The notes beneath the pieces are model-generated. The model saw only the letters and a list, made by a program, of their open reading frames with translations, ran no database searches and was not told where the DNA came from. From G013214665 sp964649815 (GTDB lineage Bacteria > Pseudomonadota > Alphaproteobacteria > Rhodobacterales > Rhodobacteraceae), in the NCBI GenBank assembly GCA_964649815.1, contig CAZYQC010000011.1, forward strand, positions 7,996 to 71,995: a stretch of DNA of 64,000 nucleotides, given 5' to 3'. The translations under genes and the position numbers were made by a program. Shown here piece by piece: positions 25,273 through 33,587 of the stretch (position 1 is the first letter of the stretch; every line of letters begins with the position of its first letter).

Positions 25273-25956
25273 ATGCGGCGGTTTCTGTTTCTATTGATTT
25301 TTGGGCTGGGCGGCGCAGGCATCCTGATTTGGCTCGGCGTCTGGCAGGTGCAGCGCCTGGCCTGGAAGGAAGACATGCTCGCGCAAATCGAGAGCCGTAT
25401 CAGCGATGCGCCGGTCGCGTTGCCAGACACGTTCGATCCCGCCCAGGATCGCTATATGCCAGTGGCCACCCAGGGTGCCTTTGATGGCGCGACATTGCGT
25501 GTTCTGATTTCGGTCAAGCGGGAAGGGCCGGGGTATCGGCTGATCACCCCGTTTGAGACCACAGATGCGCGGCGCATCTTGGTGGATCGTGGCTGGATCG
25601 GTGTCGAGGCGCCGCTGCCGTCCTTGCCCCAGGGGCGCGTGCGCGTGGTTGGAAACCTGCATTGGCCCGACGAGATCGACAGCTTTACACCAGAGCCGGA
25701 CAAAGCGGGGAACACCTGGTTCGCGCGCGAGGTCTCGGTCATGGCCGAAGAGCTGGAAACCGAGCCTGTTTTGCTGGTTGTACGCGAAGCGTCGTATCCA
25801 GACCTTGGCGTGACGCCCTTGCCCGTGGACACGGCGGGCATTCCGAACGATCACCTGCAATACGCAATCACCTGGTTTTCCCTTGCCTTCATCTGGCTTG
25901 GGATGACTGCTTTCTTCACGATGCGCTCGTCGCGTGTCGCAACACAAAGGCCCTGA
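25273..25956 (+). CDS. SURF1-family cytochrome oxidase assembly protein
   Basis: A 227-residue protein with an N-terminal helix (LFLLIFGLGGAGILIWLGVWQ, containing the LGxWQ signature) and a C-terminal helix (YAITWFSLAFIWLGMTAFF). Between them is the periplasmic domain with GYRLITPFETTDARRILVDRGW. SURF1 proteins help insert heme A into subunit I. It follows the oxidase operon and ends 3 bp before thrC, so it may be co-expressed with thrC. Confidence 0.93.
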   Translation: MRRFLFLLIFGLGGAGILIWLGVWQVQRLAWKEDMLAQIESRISDAPVALPDTFDPAQDRYMPVATQGAFDGATLRVLISVKREGPGYRLITPFETTDARRILVDRGWIGVEAPLPSLPQGRVRVVGNLHWPDEIDSFTPEPDKAGNTWFAREVSVMAEELETEPVLLVVREASYPDLGVTPLPVDTAGIPNDHLQYAITWFSLAFIWLGMTAFFTMRSSRVATQRP

Positions 25957-25959
25957 CCC

Positions 25960-27348
25960 ATGCGGTATGTATCCACCCGCGGCTCTGCTCCTGAACTGAC
26001 TTTCGAAGACACGATGCTGACCGGCCTGGCCCGCGATGGCGGGCTTTATGTCCCGGCAGAGATACCGGTGCTTGGCGCCGACGACATCGCTGCCATGCAA
26101 GGATTGCCGTACGAGGATATCGCCTATCGGGTCATGCGTCCCTTTGTGGGCGAGACGTTCACAGACGAAGAGTTTCGGGCCTGCATCGACAAAGCCTACG
26201 CCAGTTTTGGCCATGCGGCGCGCGCACCTTTGGTTCAGCTGGACCAGGGGCATTTCCTGCTCGAACTGTTCCACGGCCCGACCCTCGCCTTCAAAGATTT
26301 CGCCATGCAATTGATTGGCCAGCTTTTTCAAACCGCGCTGAAACGGCGCGGTCAAAAGGTGACCATCGTCGGCGCAACCAGCGGCGACACAGGATCGGCC
26401 GCGATAGAAGCCTTTCGCGGTTTGGAGAATGTCGATGTCTTCATCCTTTATCCGCATGGTCGCGTGTCAGAGGTGCAGCGCCGGCAAATGACCACCCCGG
26501 TCGAGCCAAACGTGCATGCCTTGGCGCTAGAGGGTGACTTTGACGATTGTCAGGCGCGTCTGAAGGATATGTTCAACGACTTTACCTTCCGTGATGAGGT
26601 TGGCCTTGCCGGGGTGAACTCGATCAATTGGGCGCGTGTGCTGGCCCAGGTGGTGTATTACTTTTCCTCGGCGGTCGCACTGGGCGCGCCAGAGCGCAGC
26701 GTGAGCTTTACGGTGCCCACCGGCAACTTTGGCGACATCTTTGCAGGCTATGTCGCCAAGCGCATGGGCTTGCCGATCGACAAGCTGGTCGTTGCGACGA
26801 ACCAAAACGATATTCTCCACCGTTGTCTGAGCGGGCATGGCTATCACAAGGGGGAAACGATCCCCTCGATCAGCCCGTCAATGGATATTCAAGTGTCCTC
26901 CAACTTTGAACGCGCCCTTTTCGACGCCTACAATCGGGACGGGGCCGCTGTGGCGCAGTTGATGGACGAACTCAAAGCCGGGGGCTTCGACGTCAGCCAA
27001 GGCGCGCTGCAAGCTTTGCAAGAGATCTACCAATCCGGGCGCGTCTCTGAGGAAGAGACCAGCGCCCAGATCACAGCCTCTTTGGCCGCCAGCAATGAGC
27101 TTTTGTGCCCGCACAGCGCGATCGGCGTAAAGGTGGCCGAGGCGCTGCGCACGCCGCAGACGCCCATGATCACATTGGCGACCGCGCATCCTGCCAAATT
27201 CCCCGCTGCGGTTGAAGCTGCAACCGGAGTGCATCCGCCTCTTCCCCCGCGCATGGCAGACCTGTATGACAGGTCGGAACGGCTGACACGGGTGCCCAAT
27301 GATCTTGCGGCACTCGAAGCGCATATCAGGGAACATCGCGCCTCGTGA
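25960..27348 (+). CDS. thrC: Threonine synthase
   Basis: A 462-residue PLP enzyme that converts O-phosphohomoserine to threonine. The PLP lysine lies in GPTLAFKDFAMQ, and other hallmarks are VGATSGDTGSAAIEAF and VPTGNFGDIFAGYVAKRMG. The N-terminus YVSTRGSAPELTFEDTML is typical of the long proteobacterial form. Its stop overlaps the GTG start of the peptidase gene (GTGA). Confidence 0.96.
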   Translation: MRYVSTRGSAPELTFEDTMLTGLARDGGLYVPAEIPVLGADDIAAMQGLPYEDIAYRVMRPFVGETFTDEEFRACIDKAYASFGHAARAPLVQLDQGHFLLELFHGPTLAFKDFAMQLIGQLFQTALKRRGQKVTIVGATSGDTGSAAIEAFRGLENVDVFILYPHGRVSEVQRRQMTTPVEPNVHALALEGDFDDCQARLKDMFNDFTFRDEVGLAGVNSINWARVLAQVVYYFSSAVALGAPERSVSFTVPTGNFGDIFAGYVAKRMGLPIDKLVVATNQNDILHRCLSGHGYHKGETIPSISPSMDIQVSSNFERALFDAYNRDGAAVAQLMDELKAGGFDVSQGALQALQEIYQSGRVSEEETSAQITASLAASNELLCPHSAIGVKVAEALRTPQTPMITLATAHPAKFPAAVEAATGVHPPLPPRMADLYDRSERLTRVPNDLAALEAHIREHRAS

Positions 27349-28607
27349 CAACGCAAATACACCGCCTCTCCAACGGCTTTCGCATCGTAACCGAACATAT
27401 GCCGGGCCTTGCCTCGGCATCTATCGGGATTTGGGTCAATGCCGGCGCGCGTCATGAGCGCGTCCAGCAAAACGGAATTGCGCATTTCCTTGAGCATATG
27501 GCGTTCAAAGGCACCGAACGTCGGAGCGCGTTGCAAATCGCAGAGGCGATCGAAGATGTCGGGGGCTATATCAACGCCTACACCAGCCGCGAAGTGACGG
27601 CCTATTACGCGCGTGTGCTGGGCAATGATGTTGCACTGGCGCTTGATGTGATTTCCGACATCCTGCTCAATCCGGTCTTTGACGAAAGCGAGATCGAGGT
27701 CGAGCGTGGCGTGATCCTGCAAGAAATCGGTCAGTCCCTGGACACGCCCGACGATGTGATCTTTGACTGGCTGCAAGAAAAAGCCTTTCCCGGACAGCCT
27801 CTGGGCCGTCCTATTCTGGGGCCGTCCGAGCGGGTGTCGCGGTTTGCACGCGATGATCTGCAAAGCTTTGTGGGCGAGCATTACGGGCCGGATCAGATGA
27901 TCCTGTCTGCGGCAGGTATGGTGGATCACGACAGCCTGGTCGAAGCCGCGGAAAAGCTCTTTGGCCATTTGGCGCCACGCCCACGCGCAGCAGCCGAGCT
28001 GGGGCGCTTTGACGGTGGCGAGATGCGCCAGGTCAAGGCGTTGGAACAGGCGCATTTTGCTTTGGCCTTTGAAAGCCCCGGCTACCGCGACGATGCGATT
28101 TACACCGCTCAGATCTATTCGGGCGCTTTGGGCGGCGGCATGTCGAGCCGCCTGTTCCAGGAAATCCGAGAGAACCGTGGCCTGTGCTATTCGATTTTTG
28201 CGCAAACGGGCGCTTATGCCGACACTGGTATGACAACGATCTATGCGGGCACGTCGGGTGAACAACTGGCTGATCTGGCAACGCTGACCATCGACGAGAT
28301 GAAGCGATGCGCCGCTGATTTGTCTCCGGCCGAGGTTGCGCGGGCGCGGGCGCAGATGAAAGCGGGTTTGTTGATGGGGCTCGAAAGCCCATCCAACCGG
28401 GCCGAGCGTTTGGCGCGTCTGGTCCAGATTTGGGATCGCGTGCCGCCCCTGGAAGAAACCGTCGCCCGTATTGACGCGGTCACAACCGGCGATGTGCGCG
28501 AGTTTGCGGCCCATATGGCGGAACAGGCGCCTGCAGCGATGGCGCTTTACGGCCCCGTTGACACAGCGCCAACGTTGGAACGTCTGCAGGAGAGGCGCGC
28601 CGCGTAA
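27345..28607 (+). CDS. M16-family zinc peptidase (processing-peptidase-like)
   Basis: A 420-residue insulinase-family protein. The inverted zinc motif HFLEH is at about residue 47, and the third ligand is in EVERGVILQEI. A glycine-rich loop GALGGGMSSRLFQEIREN follows. It resembles the alphaproteobacterial homologue of mitochondrial processing peptidase beta. It starts at GTG within the thrC stop (GTGA) and its own stop overlaps the next ATG (TAATG), so three genes are coupled. It is probably cytoplasmic; no signal peptide was seen. Confidence 0.93.
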   Translation: MTTQIHRLSNGFRIVTEHMPGLASASIGIWVNAGARHERVQQNGIAHFLEHMAFKGTERRSALQIAEAIEDVGGYINAYTSREVTAYYARVLGNDVALALDVISDILLNPVFDESEIEVERGVILQEIGQSLDTPDDVIFDWLQEKAFPGQPLGRPILGPSERVSRFARDDLQSFVGEHYGPDQMILSAAGMVDHDSLVEAAEKLFGHLAPRPRAAAELGRFDGGEMRQVKALEQAHFALAFESPGYRDDAIYTAQIYSGALGGGMSSRLFQEIRENRGLCYSIFAQTGAYADTGMTTIYAGTSGEQLADLATLTIDEMKRCAADLSPAEVARARAQMKAGLLMGLESPSNRAERLARLVQIWDRVPPLEETVARIDAVTTGDVREFAAHMAEQAPAAMALYGPVDTAPTLERLQERRAA

Positions 28608-29191
28608 TGCTTCTGGCCAAGCGCAAGCTTCGGATCGAAACAGAGCGGCTGACGTTGCGCCCGCCTATACATTCCGACTTTCGGTCCTGGACGTCGCTGC
28701 GACTGGCCAGCGAGAGCCATCTTGTCCCGTGGGAGCCCACCTGGGCAGAAGATCACCTCAGCCGCAAAGCCTTTACCAATCGTGTCTATTGGGCGCAGAG
28801 ATCTGTGACCGCTGGCACGGCGATGCCGCTCTTTTTGATCCGCCGCTCGGATGACATTCTGATCGGGGCGATCACCTTGGACAACATCCGACGCGGACCT
28901 GCGCAGGCCGGCACATTGGGTTATTGGACGGGCGAGGCCTATGCCCGCCAAGGGTATATGCGCGAGGCGATCCTGGCGGTCGTTCATCACGCCTTCACGC
29001 GCCTGGACCTCAGCCGGATCGAAGCCGCGTGTTTGCCGGAAAACGCGGCGTCCCGCGGTCTGTTAGAGCGCAGCGGCTTTAAGTACGAAGGCGTTGCCCA
29101 AAGCTATTTGCAGATCGATGGACGCTGGCGGACGCATGTTCTTTATGCGTCGTTGCGATCAGATCGGCGCGGGAAAACCGACGCGGGTTAA
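28607..29191 (+). CDS. GNAT N-acetyltransferase, RimJ/RimL-like
   Basis: A 194-residue acetyltransferase. The N-terminus RIETERLTLRPPIHSDF is typical of the RimJ/RimL group. The fold continues with IGAITLDNIRR, LGYWTGEAYARQGYMREAIL (acetyl-CoA loop) and RIEAACLPENAASRGLLERSGF. The likely substrate is a protein N-terminus, perhaps ribosomal protein S5 (RimJ), but this cannot be fixed. It starts within the M16 stop codon. Confidence 0.88.
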   Translation: MLLAKRKLRIETERLTLRPPIHSDFRSWTSLRLASESHLVPWEPTWAEDHLSRKAFTNRVYWAQRSVTAGTAMPLFLIRRSDDILIGAITLDNIRRGPAQAGTLGYWTGEAYARQGYMREAILAVVHHAFTRLDLSRIEAACLPENAASRGLLERSGFKYEGVAQSYLQIDGRWRTHVLYASLRSDRRGKTDAG

Positions 29192-29210
29192 CGCCGCTTG
29201 TTTGGGCATC

Positions 29211-29228
29211 TTGCCGGTGATCCGGCAA
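29211..29228 (+). terminator. Hairpin after the GNAT gene
   Basis: A perfect 7-bp stem TTGCCGG-TGAT-CCGGCAA is followed by TTTG. It lies 19 bp after the acetyltransferase stop and just before the inverted-repeat element, and probably ends the thrC-M16-GNAT transcript. Confidence 0.6.
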
Positions 29229-29239
29229 TTTGCGGCCTA

Positions 29240-29503
29240 GGGCCAGGACCCATTGATGTGAATATCTCAACGCCGAAAAATGAGCGAGATCAATGGTTTG
29301 ATCCCTGCGGCGAAGTCTGGTTGACTTTGCAAAGGGATCAAGACGTTGAGATTGTGCATTTCTCGGTGCCCTTCGGGTTCGCCGGATTTTGCGCCTGACG
29401 TCTGATCAAAGCCTTGAAATAGAACCACTATTCCTGTGGCTTAGATCTTAGTCAGACACAAAATCTGGCGAATTGAGGCACTCACATTAATGGGTCCTGA
29501 CCC
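29240..29503. mobile_element. 264-bp MITE-like element with 22-bp terminal inverted repeats
   Basis: The ends form inverted repeats: GGGCCAGGACCCATTGATGTG... on the left and, read on the other strand, GGGTCAGGACCCATTAATGTG... on the right (20 of 22 positions equal). Both ends are bounded by TA within CTA/TAG, consistent with a short target duplication. Inside are nested foldbacks: ATCTCAACG (29264-29272) with CGTTGAGAT (29344-29352), and TTGATCCCT (29298-29306) with AGGGATCAA (29333-29341). There is no transposase-like frame. It looks like a non-autonomous derivative of an insertion sequence, possibly of the IS5/IS427 type; that family assignment is tentative. It fills most of the 365-bp gap between the GNAT and MBL genes. 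Confidence 0.75.
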
Positions 29504-29556
29504 TAGCGGGCGAAAAAAGTCTTGGCCCGCGCGGGCGCTGTCCTACCCTTAAGCAC

Positions 29557-30375
29557 ATGCGCTTGATCATCGGTTTGTTCTTCCTCCTTTTTGCCACCGG
29601 CCTTGCCGCGCAAGACCGCACGCCCAGCCACTGCATCGCATTGGCCGAGGCGCCGGGCATGTCCTTTGTTCACCAGGCCAGCTTTGAAGCACCTGTTGCC
29701 GAAGAAACGGTGCGCATCCGATACATCGCGCATGCCAGCTTTCTGATCAGCACGCATGGCGGGTTGAATATGATCACGGATTACACCGGCTTTACCGGGC
29801 GCAGTGCGTTCGTGCCGGATGTGGTGACGATGAACCATGCGCATGGCTCGCATTGGACGGCCTTCCCCGATCCGGCCATCCCGCATGTTTTGCCGGGGTG
29901 GGGTGAATTCGGCAAAGGCGTCACACATCGCCTTGATCTGGGCGAAGTGCTGGTGCGCAATGTCTCAACCGATATTCGGTCCCAATTCGGGCGCACAGAA
30001 CCCAAGGGCAATTCGATTTTCGTGTTCGAGGTCGCCGGGCTCTGCGTTGGGCATTTGGGGCATTTGCATCACGAACCAAGCGCCGAGCAATATGCAGCAC
30101 TTGGGCGTCTGGACGTTGTCATGGCGCCGGTCGATGGGGGGATGACCCTCGATTTGCCGACGATGATAAACGTCATCAACCGGTTGCGATCCTCTATTGT
30201 CATCCCGATGCATTGGTTTGGTGAATACACGCTCAACGCCTTTTTGTCCGGGATGCGCGAGACGTTTCAGGTTGTGGACGTCGAAGGCCCGTCGCTTGAC
30301 GTGTCGCTAAGCCGCTTGCCGTCGCGGCCCACAATCATGGTTTTGCGGCCTGAATTTTTGCCGGAAATTGAGTGA
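29557..30375 (+). CDS. Secreted MBL-fold hydrolase-like protein
   Basis: A 272-residue protein with a signal peptide (MRLIIGLFFLLFATGLAA). The remainder looks like a metallo-beta-lactamase fold: VRIRYIAHASFLIS, DVVTMNHAHGSHW, VGHLGHLHHE, DVVMAPVDGG and VIPMHWFGEYTL. The usual HxHxDH motif reads HAHGSH, so the second-metal Asp is replaced by Ser. The overall pattern is like UlaG/L-ascorbate-6-phosphate lactonase relatives, but it is exported. The substrate is unknown. It is followed 37 bp later by the FAD oxidoreductase. Confidence 0.8.
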   Translation: MRLIIGLFFLLFATGLAAQDRTPSHCIALAEAPGMSFVHQASFEAPVAEETVRIRYIAHASFLISTHGGLNMITDYTGFTGRSAFVPDVVTMNHAHGSHWTAFPDPAIPHVLPGWGEFGKGVTHRLDLGEVLVRNVSTDIRSQFGRTEPKGNSIFVFEVAGLCVGHLGHLHHEPSAEQYAALGRLDVVMAPVDGGMTLDLPTMINVINRLRSSIVIPMHWFGEYTLNAFLSGMRETFQVVDVEGPSLDVSLSRLPSRPTIMVLRPEFLPEIE

Positions 30376-30412
30376 CGGTTGCACCTGGGCAATCTGTGCC
30401 GGATAAGACGGC

Positions 30413-31828
30413 ATGCCTTTGACCTCCCTTACCGATGATGTGGCCGCGCAGTTTCGTGCGGCTTTGCCGGACGACAGATTTCGCGCACCAGAAGCGAAGT
30501 ATCTCGAAGAACCTCGTGGCCGATTTGCGGGCCAGGCCGGTCTGATCGCAACACCTCACAGCACCGAAGACGTGGCGCGCCTGATCCGGCTGGCGTCTGA
30601 CCTGAACGTCGCTGTGGTGCCCTATGGCGGTGGGACGGGACTGGTCGGGGGGCAGGTTGCCGAAGGGGCGCTGGTGCCGCTTGTGATGTCGACAGAGCGC
30701 ATGACAAAGGTGCGCGCCGTCTATCCGCAGGAAAATGTGTTGATTGCGGATGCGGGCGTTATTTTGGCGGATGTTCAGGCGGCCGCGGCTGAGGCCGGTC
30801 GTCTGTTTCCGTTGTCACTTGCGGCAGAAGGCTCTGCCCGGATCGGCGGAAACCTCGCGACCAACGCGGGCGGCACAGGTGTTTTGCGATATGGCAACGC
30901 GCGCGACCTCTGTCTGGGGGTCGAAGCGGTTTTGCCCGATGGCAGTATCTATCACGGTTTGTCGCGCCTTCGAAAAGACAACACCGGCTATGACCTGCGG
31001 CATCTGCTGATCGGTGCCGAGGGCACGCTTGGCATCATCACGGCCGCCGCGCTCAAGCTCTTTGCGCGCCCCTCAGATCGGGCGGTCGCGATGCTGGCGG
31101 TTGCGTCCCCACAGGCCGCACTGTCGGTTCTGGAATGCCTGCGCAACCACGCCGGCGAAAGTGTCAGCGCGTTCGAGCTGATCCACCGCCAAGGCTATGA
31201 TTTTCTGCGCGACACCCTGCCTGATATTCGCCGCCCTTGGGACGATCCGCCGGATTGGTCCATCCTGGTCGAGCTTGGCATGTCCCACGCTGGCCAAGGC
31301 ATTCAGACGCTGGAAACCGTGTTCGAAGAGACGGTGAACGCCGGGTGGGTCAGTGACGGTATGATCGCCCAATCCGAGGCTCAGGCCGACGCCTTTTGGT
31401 CTGTACGCGAACATATCCCCGAGGCAAACCGGCGGATCGGGTCGGTGTCCAGTCACGACATTTCCGTCCCCTTGGGCGCGTTGCCCGCGTTCATCGAAGA
31501 AGGCGGGCGGCGTATCTCTCGGCTTGGCGCCTTTCGGATCAATTGTTTCGGCCATGTGGGCGATGGCAATTTGCACTACAACGTCTTTCCCATGCCCGGA
31601 AAATCCCGCGCAGACCATTTGGCCGAGCGTGACGAGATCAAGCGCGTTGTGCATGACCTGACCGATGAGCTTGGCGGTTCGGTCAGTGCCGAACATGGGG
31701 TCGGGCGGCTCAAGGTGAAGGATCTGGAACGCTATGGCGATCCGGCCAAGCTGGCGGCAATGCGGGCGATCAAGTCGGCGCTTGATCCCAAGGGCATCAT
31801 GAACCCAGGCGCCGTTCTGCGCGCGTGA
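30413..31828 (+). CDS. FAD-linked oxidoreductase (GlcD / D-2-hydroxyacid dehydrogenase family)
   Basis: A 471-residue flavoprotein of the PCMH/VAO type. The FAD-binding domain shows VVPYGGGTGLVGGQV, VLIADAGVILADVQ, GSARIGGNLATNAGGTGVLRYG and LIGAEGTLGIITAA. The C-terminal substrate domain ends RINCFGHVGDGNLHYNV and SVSAEHGVGRLK, with metal-binding His residues. Candidates are D-lactate, glycolate or D-2-hydroxyglutarate dehydrogenase. There are no glcE/glcF partners next to it, which favours the single-subunit D-2-hydroxyglutarate or D-lactate type. Confidence 0.9.
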   Translation: MPLTSLTDDVAAQFRAALPDDRFRAPEAKYLEEPRGRFAGQAGLIATPHSTEDVARLIRLASDLNVAVVPYGGGTGLVGGQVAEGALVPLVMSTERMTKVRAVYPQENVLIADAGVILADVQAAAAEAGRLFPLSLAAEGSARIGGNLATNAGGTGVLRYGNARDLCLGVEAVLPDGSIYHGLSRLRKDNTGYDLRHLLIGAEGTLGIITAAALKLFARPSDRAVAMLAVASPQAALSVLECLRNHAGESVSAFELIHRQGYDFLRDTLPDIRRPWDDPPDWSILVELGMSHAGQGIQTLETVFEETVNAGWVSDGMIAQSEAQADAFWSVREHIPEANRRIGSVSSHDISVPLGALPAFIEEGGRRISRLGAFRINCFGHVGDGNLHYNVFPMPGKSRADHLAERDEIKRVVHDLTDELGGSVSAEHGVGRLKVKDLERYGDPAKLAAMRAIKSALDPKGIMNPGAVLRA

Positions 31829-31942
31829 TCCGGGGGGACAGCAGCGCCTTTCGTTACAAGTTCTGACAAAGGCGTGGGGGGCTCTGGTTTTGGCGGTTTC
31901 AATGGATAGGTTAAGGCCACTTCAGAAACGACGGAGGCCCGG

Positions 31943-32401
31943 ATGCCAGTTATTTCAAGACGTATGATGTTAGCAGCCACGCTGGCGGCACCCGTTGCCG
32001 CGATCGCCTGGCCAGCCCAAGCGAAGACAAAGTCGGTCTATTCAGACCGAGGTGTGGCCGTGGATGGCAGTGATGTCGTGGCCTATTTCACCCAAGGCAA
32101 ACCTGTCGCAGGCAGCAAAGACATCACGCATGATTGGAATGGAGTGACTTGGCGCTTTTCGTCTGAGGCCAATCGCGCGGCCTTTGCCGCCGCGCCCGAG
32201 ACATATGCCCCGCAATATGGCGGCTATTGCGCCTATGCCGTCAGCGAAGGCTATACGGCCTCTACGACGCCAGAAGCGTGGCGCATTGTGGATGGCAAGC
32301 TCTACCTCAACTATTCGCGCCGGGTGCAGCGCCGTTGGGAAGGCGACATTCCAGGGCGGATCGCAGCCGCTGACGCCAATTGGCCTGAGGTTTTGAACTA
32401 A
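31943..32401 (+). CDS. YHS-domain protein with Tat-type signal
   Basis: A 152-residue protein. The N-terminus (ISRRMMLAATLAAPVAAIAW then AQA) has a twin-arginine look and a cleavage site, so export is likely. The mature part contains a YHS domain: VDGSDVVAYFTQGKPVAG, WNGVTWRFSSEANRAAF and YAPQYGGYCAYAVSEGY. YHS domains are found in proteins handling metals; the exact role of this stand-alone form is not known. A GGAGG site precedes the ATG. It is convergent with apt, with 11 bp between the stops. Confidence 0.87.
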   Translation: MPVISRRMMLAATLAAPVAAIAWPAQAKTKSVYSDRGVAVDGSDVVAYFTQGKPVAGSKDITHDWNGVTWRFSSEANRAAFAAAPETYAPQYGGYCAYAVSEGYTASTTPEAWRIVDGKLYLNYSRRVQRRWEGDIPGRIAAADANWPEVLN

Positions 32402-32412
32402 ACGCCTGAGGG

Positions 32413-32943
32413 TCAGTCGCCGTCAAAAGCGCATAGGGCATGGACATCCATGCCCATCGCCTCAAGCTTTTTGCGACCGCCGAGGTCGGGCAGATCGACA
32501 ACAAAGGCACAGCCTATGATTTGCCCGCCCAAACGCTCGACCAACTTGATCCCCGCCTCTGCGGTGCCGCCAGTGGCCAAGAGATCGTCAACCAGCAAAA
32601 TCTTCTCGCCCGCAGTGATGGCATCGTCATGAACCTCGACAACGGCCTCGCCGTATTCGAGCGTGTAGGCTTGGCTGATGGTGGCCCCGGGCAGCTTGCC
32701 TTTCTTGCGGATGGGCACAAACCCGACCGAGAGCTGGTGCGCAATCGCGCCGCCCAGAATAAATCCGCGCGCCTCAAGACCCACAACCTTGTCAATGCGC
32801 ATCCCCGCATAGGGGTGCAGCATTTGATCGACGGCAATGCGAAAGCCGCGCGGGTCCGCAAAAAGCGTGGTGACATCGCGGAACATGATCCCTTCGTGGG
32901 GAAAGTCGACAATAGTGCGGATGTAATCCTGAACGGTTTTCAT
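32413..32943 (-). CDS. apt: Adenine phosphoribosyltransferase
   Basis: A 176-residue enzyme converting adenine and PRPP to AMP. The PRPP-binding motif ILLVDDLLATGGTAEA is clear, and DFPHEGIMFRDVTTLFADP and GLEARGFILGGAIAHQL are APT hallmarks. The start at 32943 overlaps the stop of the exporter gene (ATGA). It ends an operon that begins with MTA phosphorylase, whose product adenine is its substrate. Confidence 0.96.
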   Translation of the reverse strand: MKTVQDYIRTIVDFPHEGIMFRDVTTLFADPRGFRIAVDQMLHPYAGMRIDKVVGLEARGFILGGAIAHQLSVGFVPIRKKGKLPGATISQAYTLEYGEAVVEVHDDAITAGEKILLVDDLLATGGTAEAGIKLVERLGGQIIGCAFVVDLPDLGGRKKLEAMGMDVHALCAFDGD

Positions 32944-33575
32944 GCTGTTTTCCGTAAGGTTGCGGTGAAAAGACCCATGCCAATCAGTGTCACGCCACCG
33001 ATGCGCGCCAGCCACGTCTGAAAGCCTGGTCGTTTCACCTGTGAATTCAAGGCGTTGGCCGCCAATGCAAAGACCAGCGCGTTGACGGCGGCGATGCTGA
33101 CAAAGGTCGCCACCAAGATCGCCGCCTGGGGGGCGAAGGCCTGGTCAGGGGTGATGAACTGGGGAACGAATGCCACGAAAAAGGTGTTGGATTTTGGGTT
33201 CAGCGCCGTAACGGTCAGCAAGTCGCGAAACACCCGTCTGGCCGGTTGCTCTTTGGGCTGTGCGCGCAAAAGCGTCGCGTCTTGGCGGCCCAGCGTGCTG
33301 CGCAGCATTTTAAGGCCAAGATAAACCAGATACGCGGCCCCCACCCATTTCAATATGGTGAAGGCCGTGGCCGAGGCCAAAAAGAGCGCGCCCAACCCGA
33401 TGACCGACAAGGACATGGCAACCAGATCGCCCGCGGCGACACCAAGGGCAGAGGCCACCGCGACCCGCCGACCTTGTGAGAGGGCATAGCTGAGGACCAA
33501 CAAAATTGTCGGTCCGGGGATCACCAAAAGCGCGGTCGAAGCAGCGGCGAATGTCAGCCAGAGTTCAAAGGTCAT
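32940..33575 (-). CDS. LysE/RhtB-family exporter
   Basis: A 211-residue membrane protein with about six hydrophobic helices. Hallmarks are IPGPTILLVLSYALSQGRRVA, ALGVAAGDLVAM, VGAAYLVYLGLKMLRS and FRDLLTVTALNPKSNTFFVAF. Such proteins export amino acids and related small metabolites. It is placed between mtnP and apt with 12 bp on one side and an ATGA overlap on the other, so a link to the methylthioadenosine salvage pathway is plausible. The substrate is not known. Confidence 0.9.
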   Translation of the reverse strand: MTFELWLTFAAASTALLVIPGPTILLVLSYALSQGRRVAVASALGVAAGDLVAMSLSVIGLGALFLASATAFTILKWVGAAYLVYLGLKMLRSTLGRQDATLLRAQPKEQPARRVFRDLLTVTALNPKSNTFFVAFVPQFITPDQAFAPQAAILVATFVSIAAVNALVFALAANALNSQVKRPGFQTWLARIGGVTLIGMGLFTATLRKTA

Positions 33576-33587
33576 TGCGTGGTCTCT

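Noticed and set aside
29198..29398. A 66-codon frame inside the MITE-like element
   Set aside because: It begins outside the element, crosses its left inverted repeat and shows no transposase motif.
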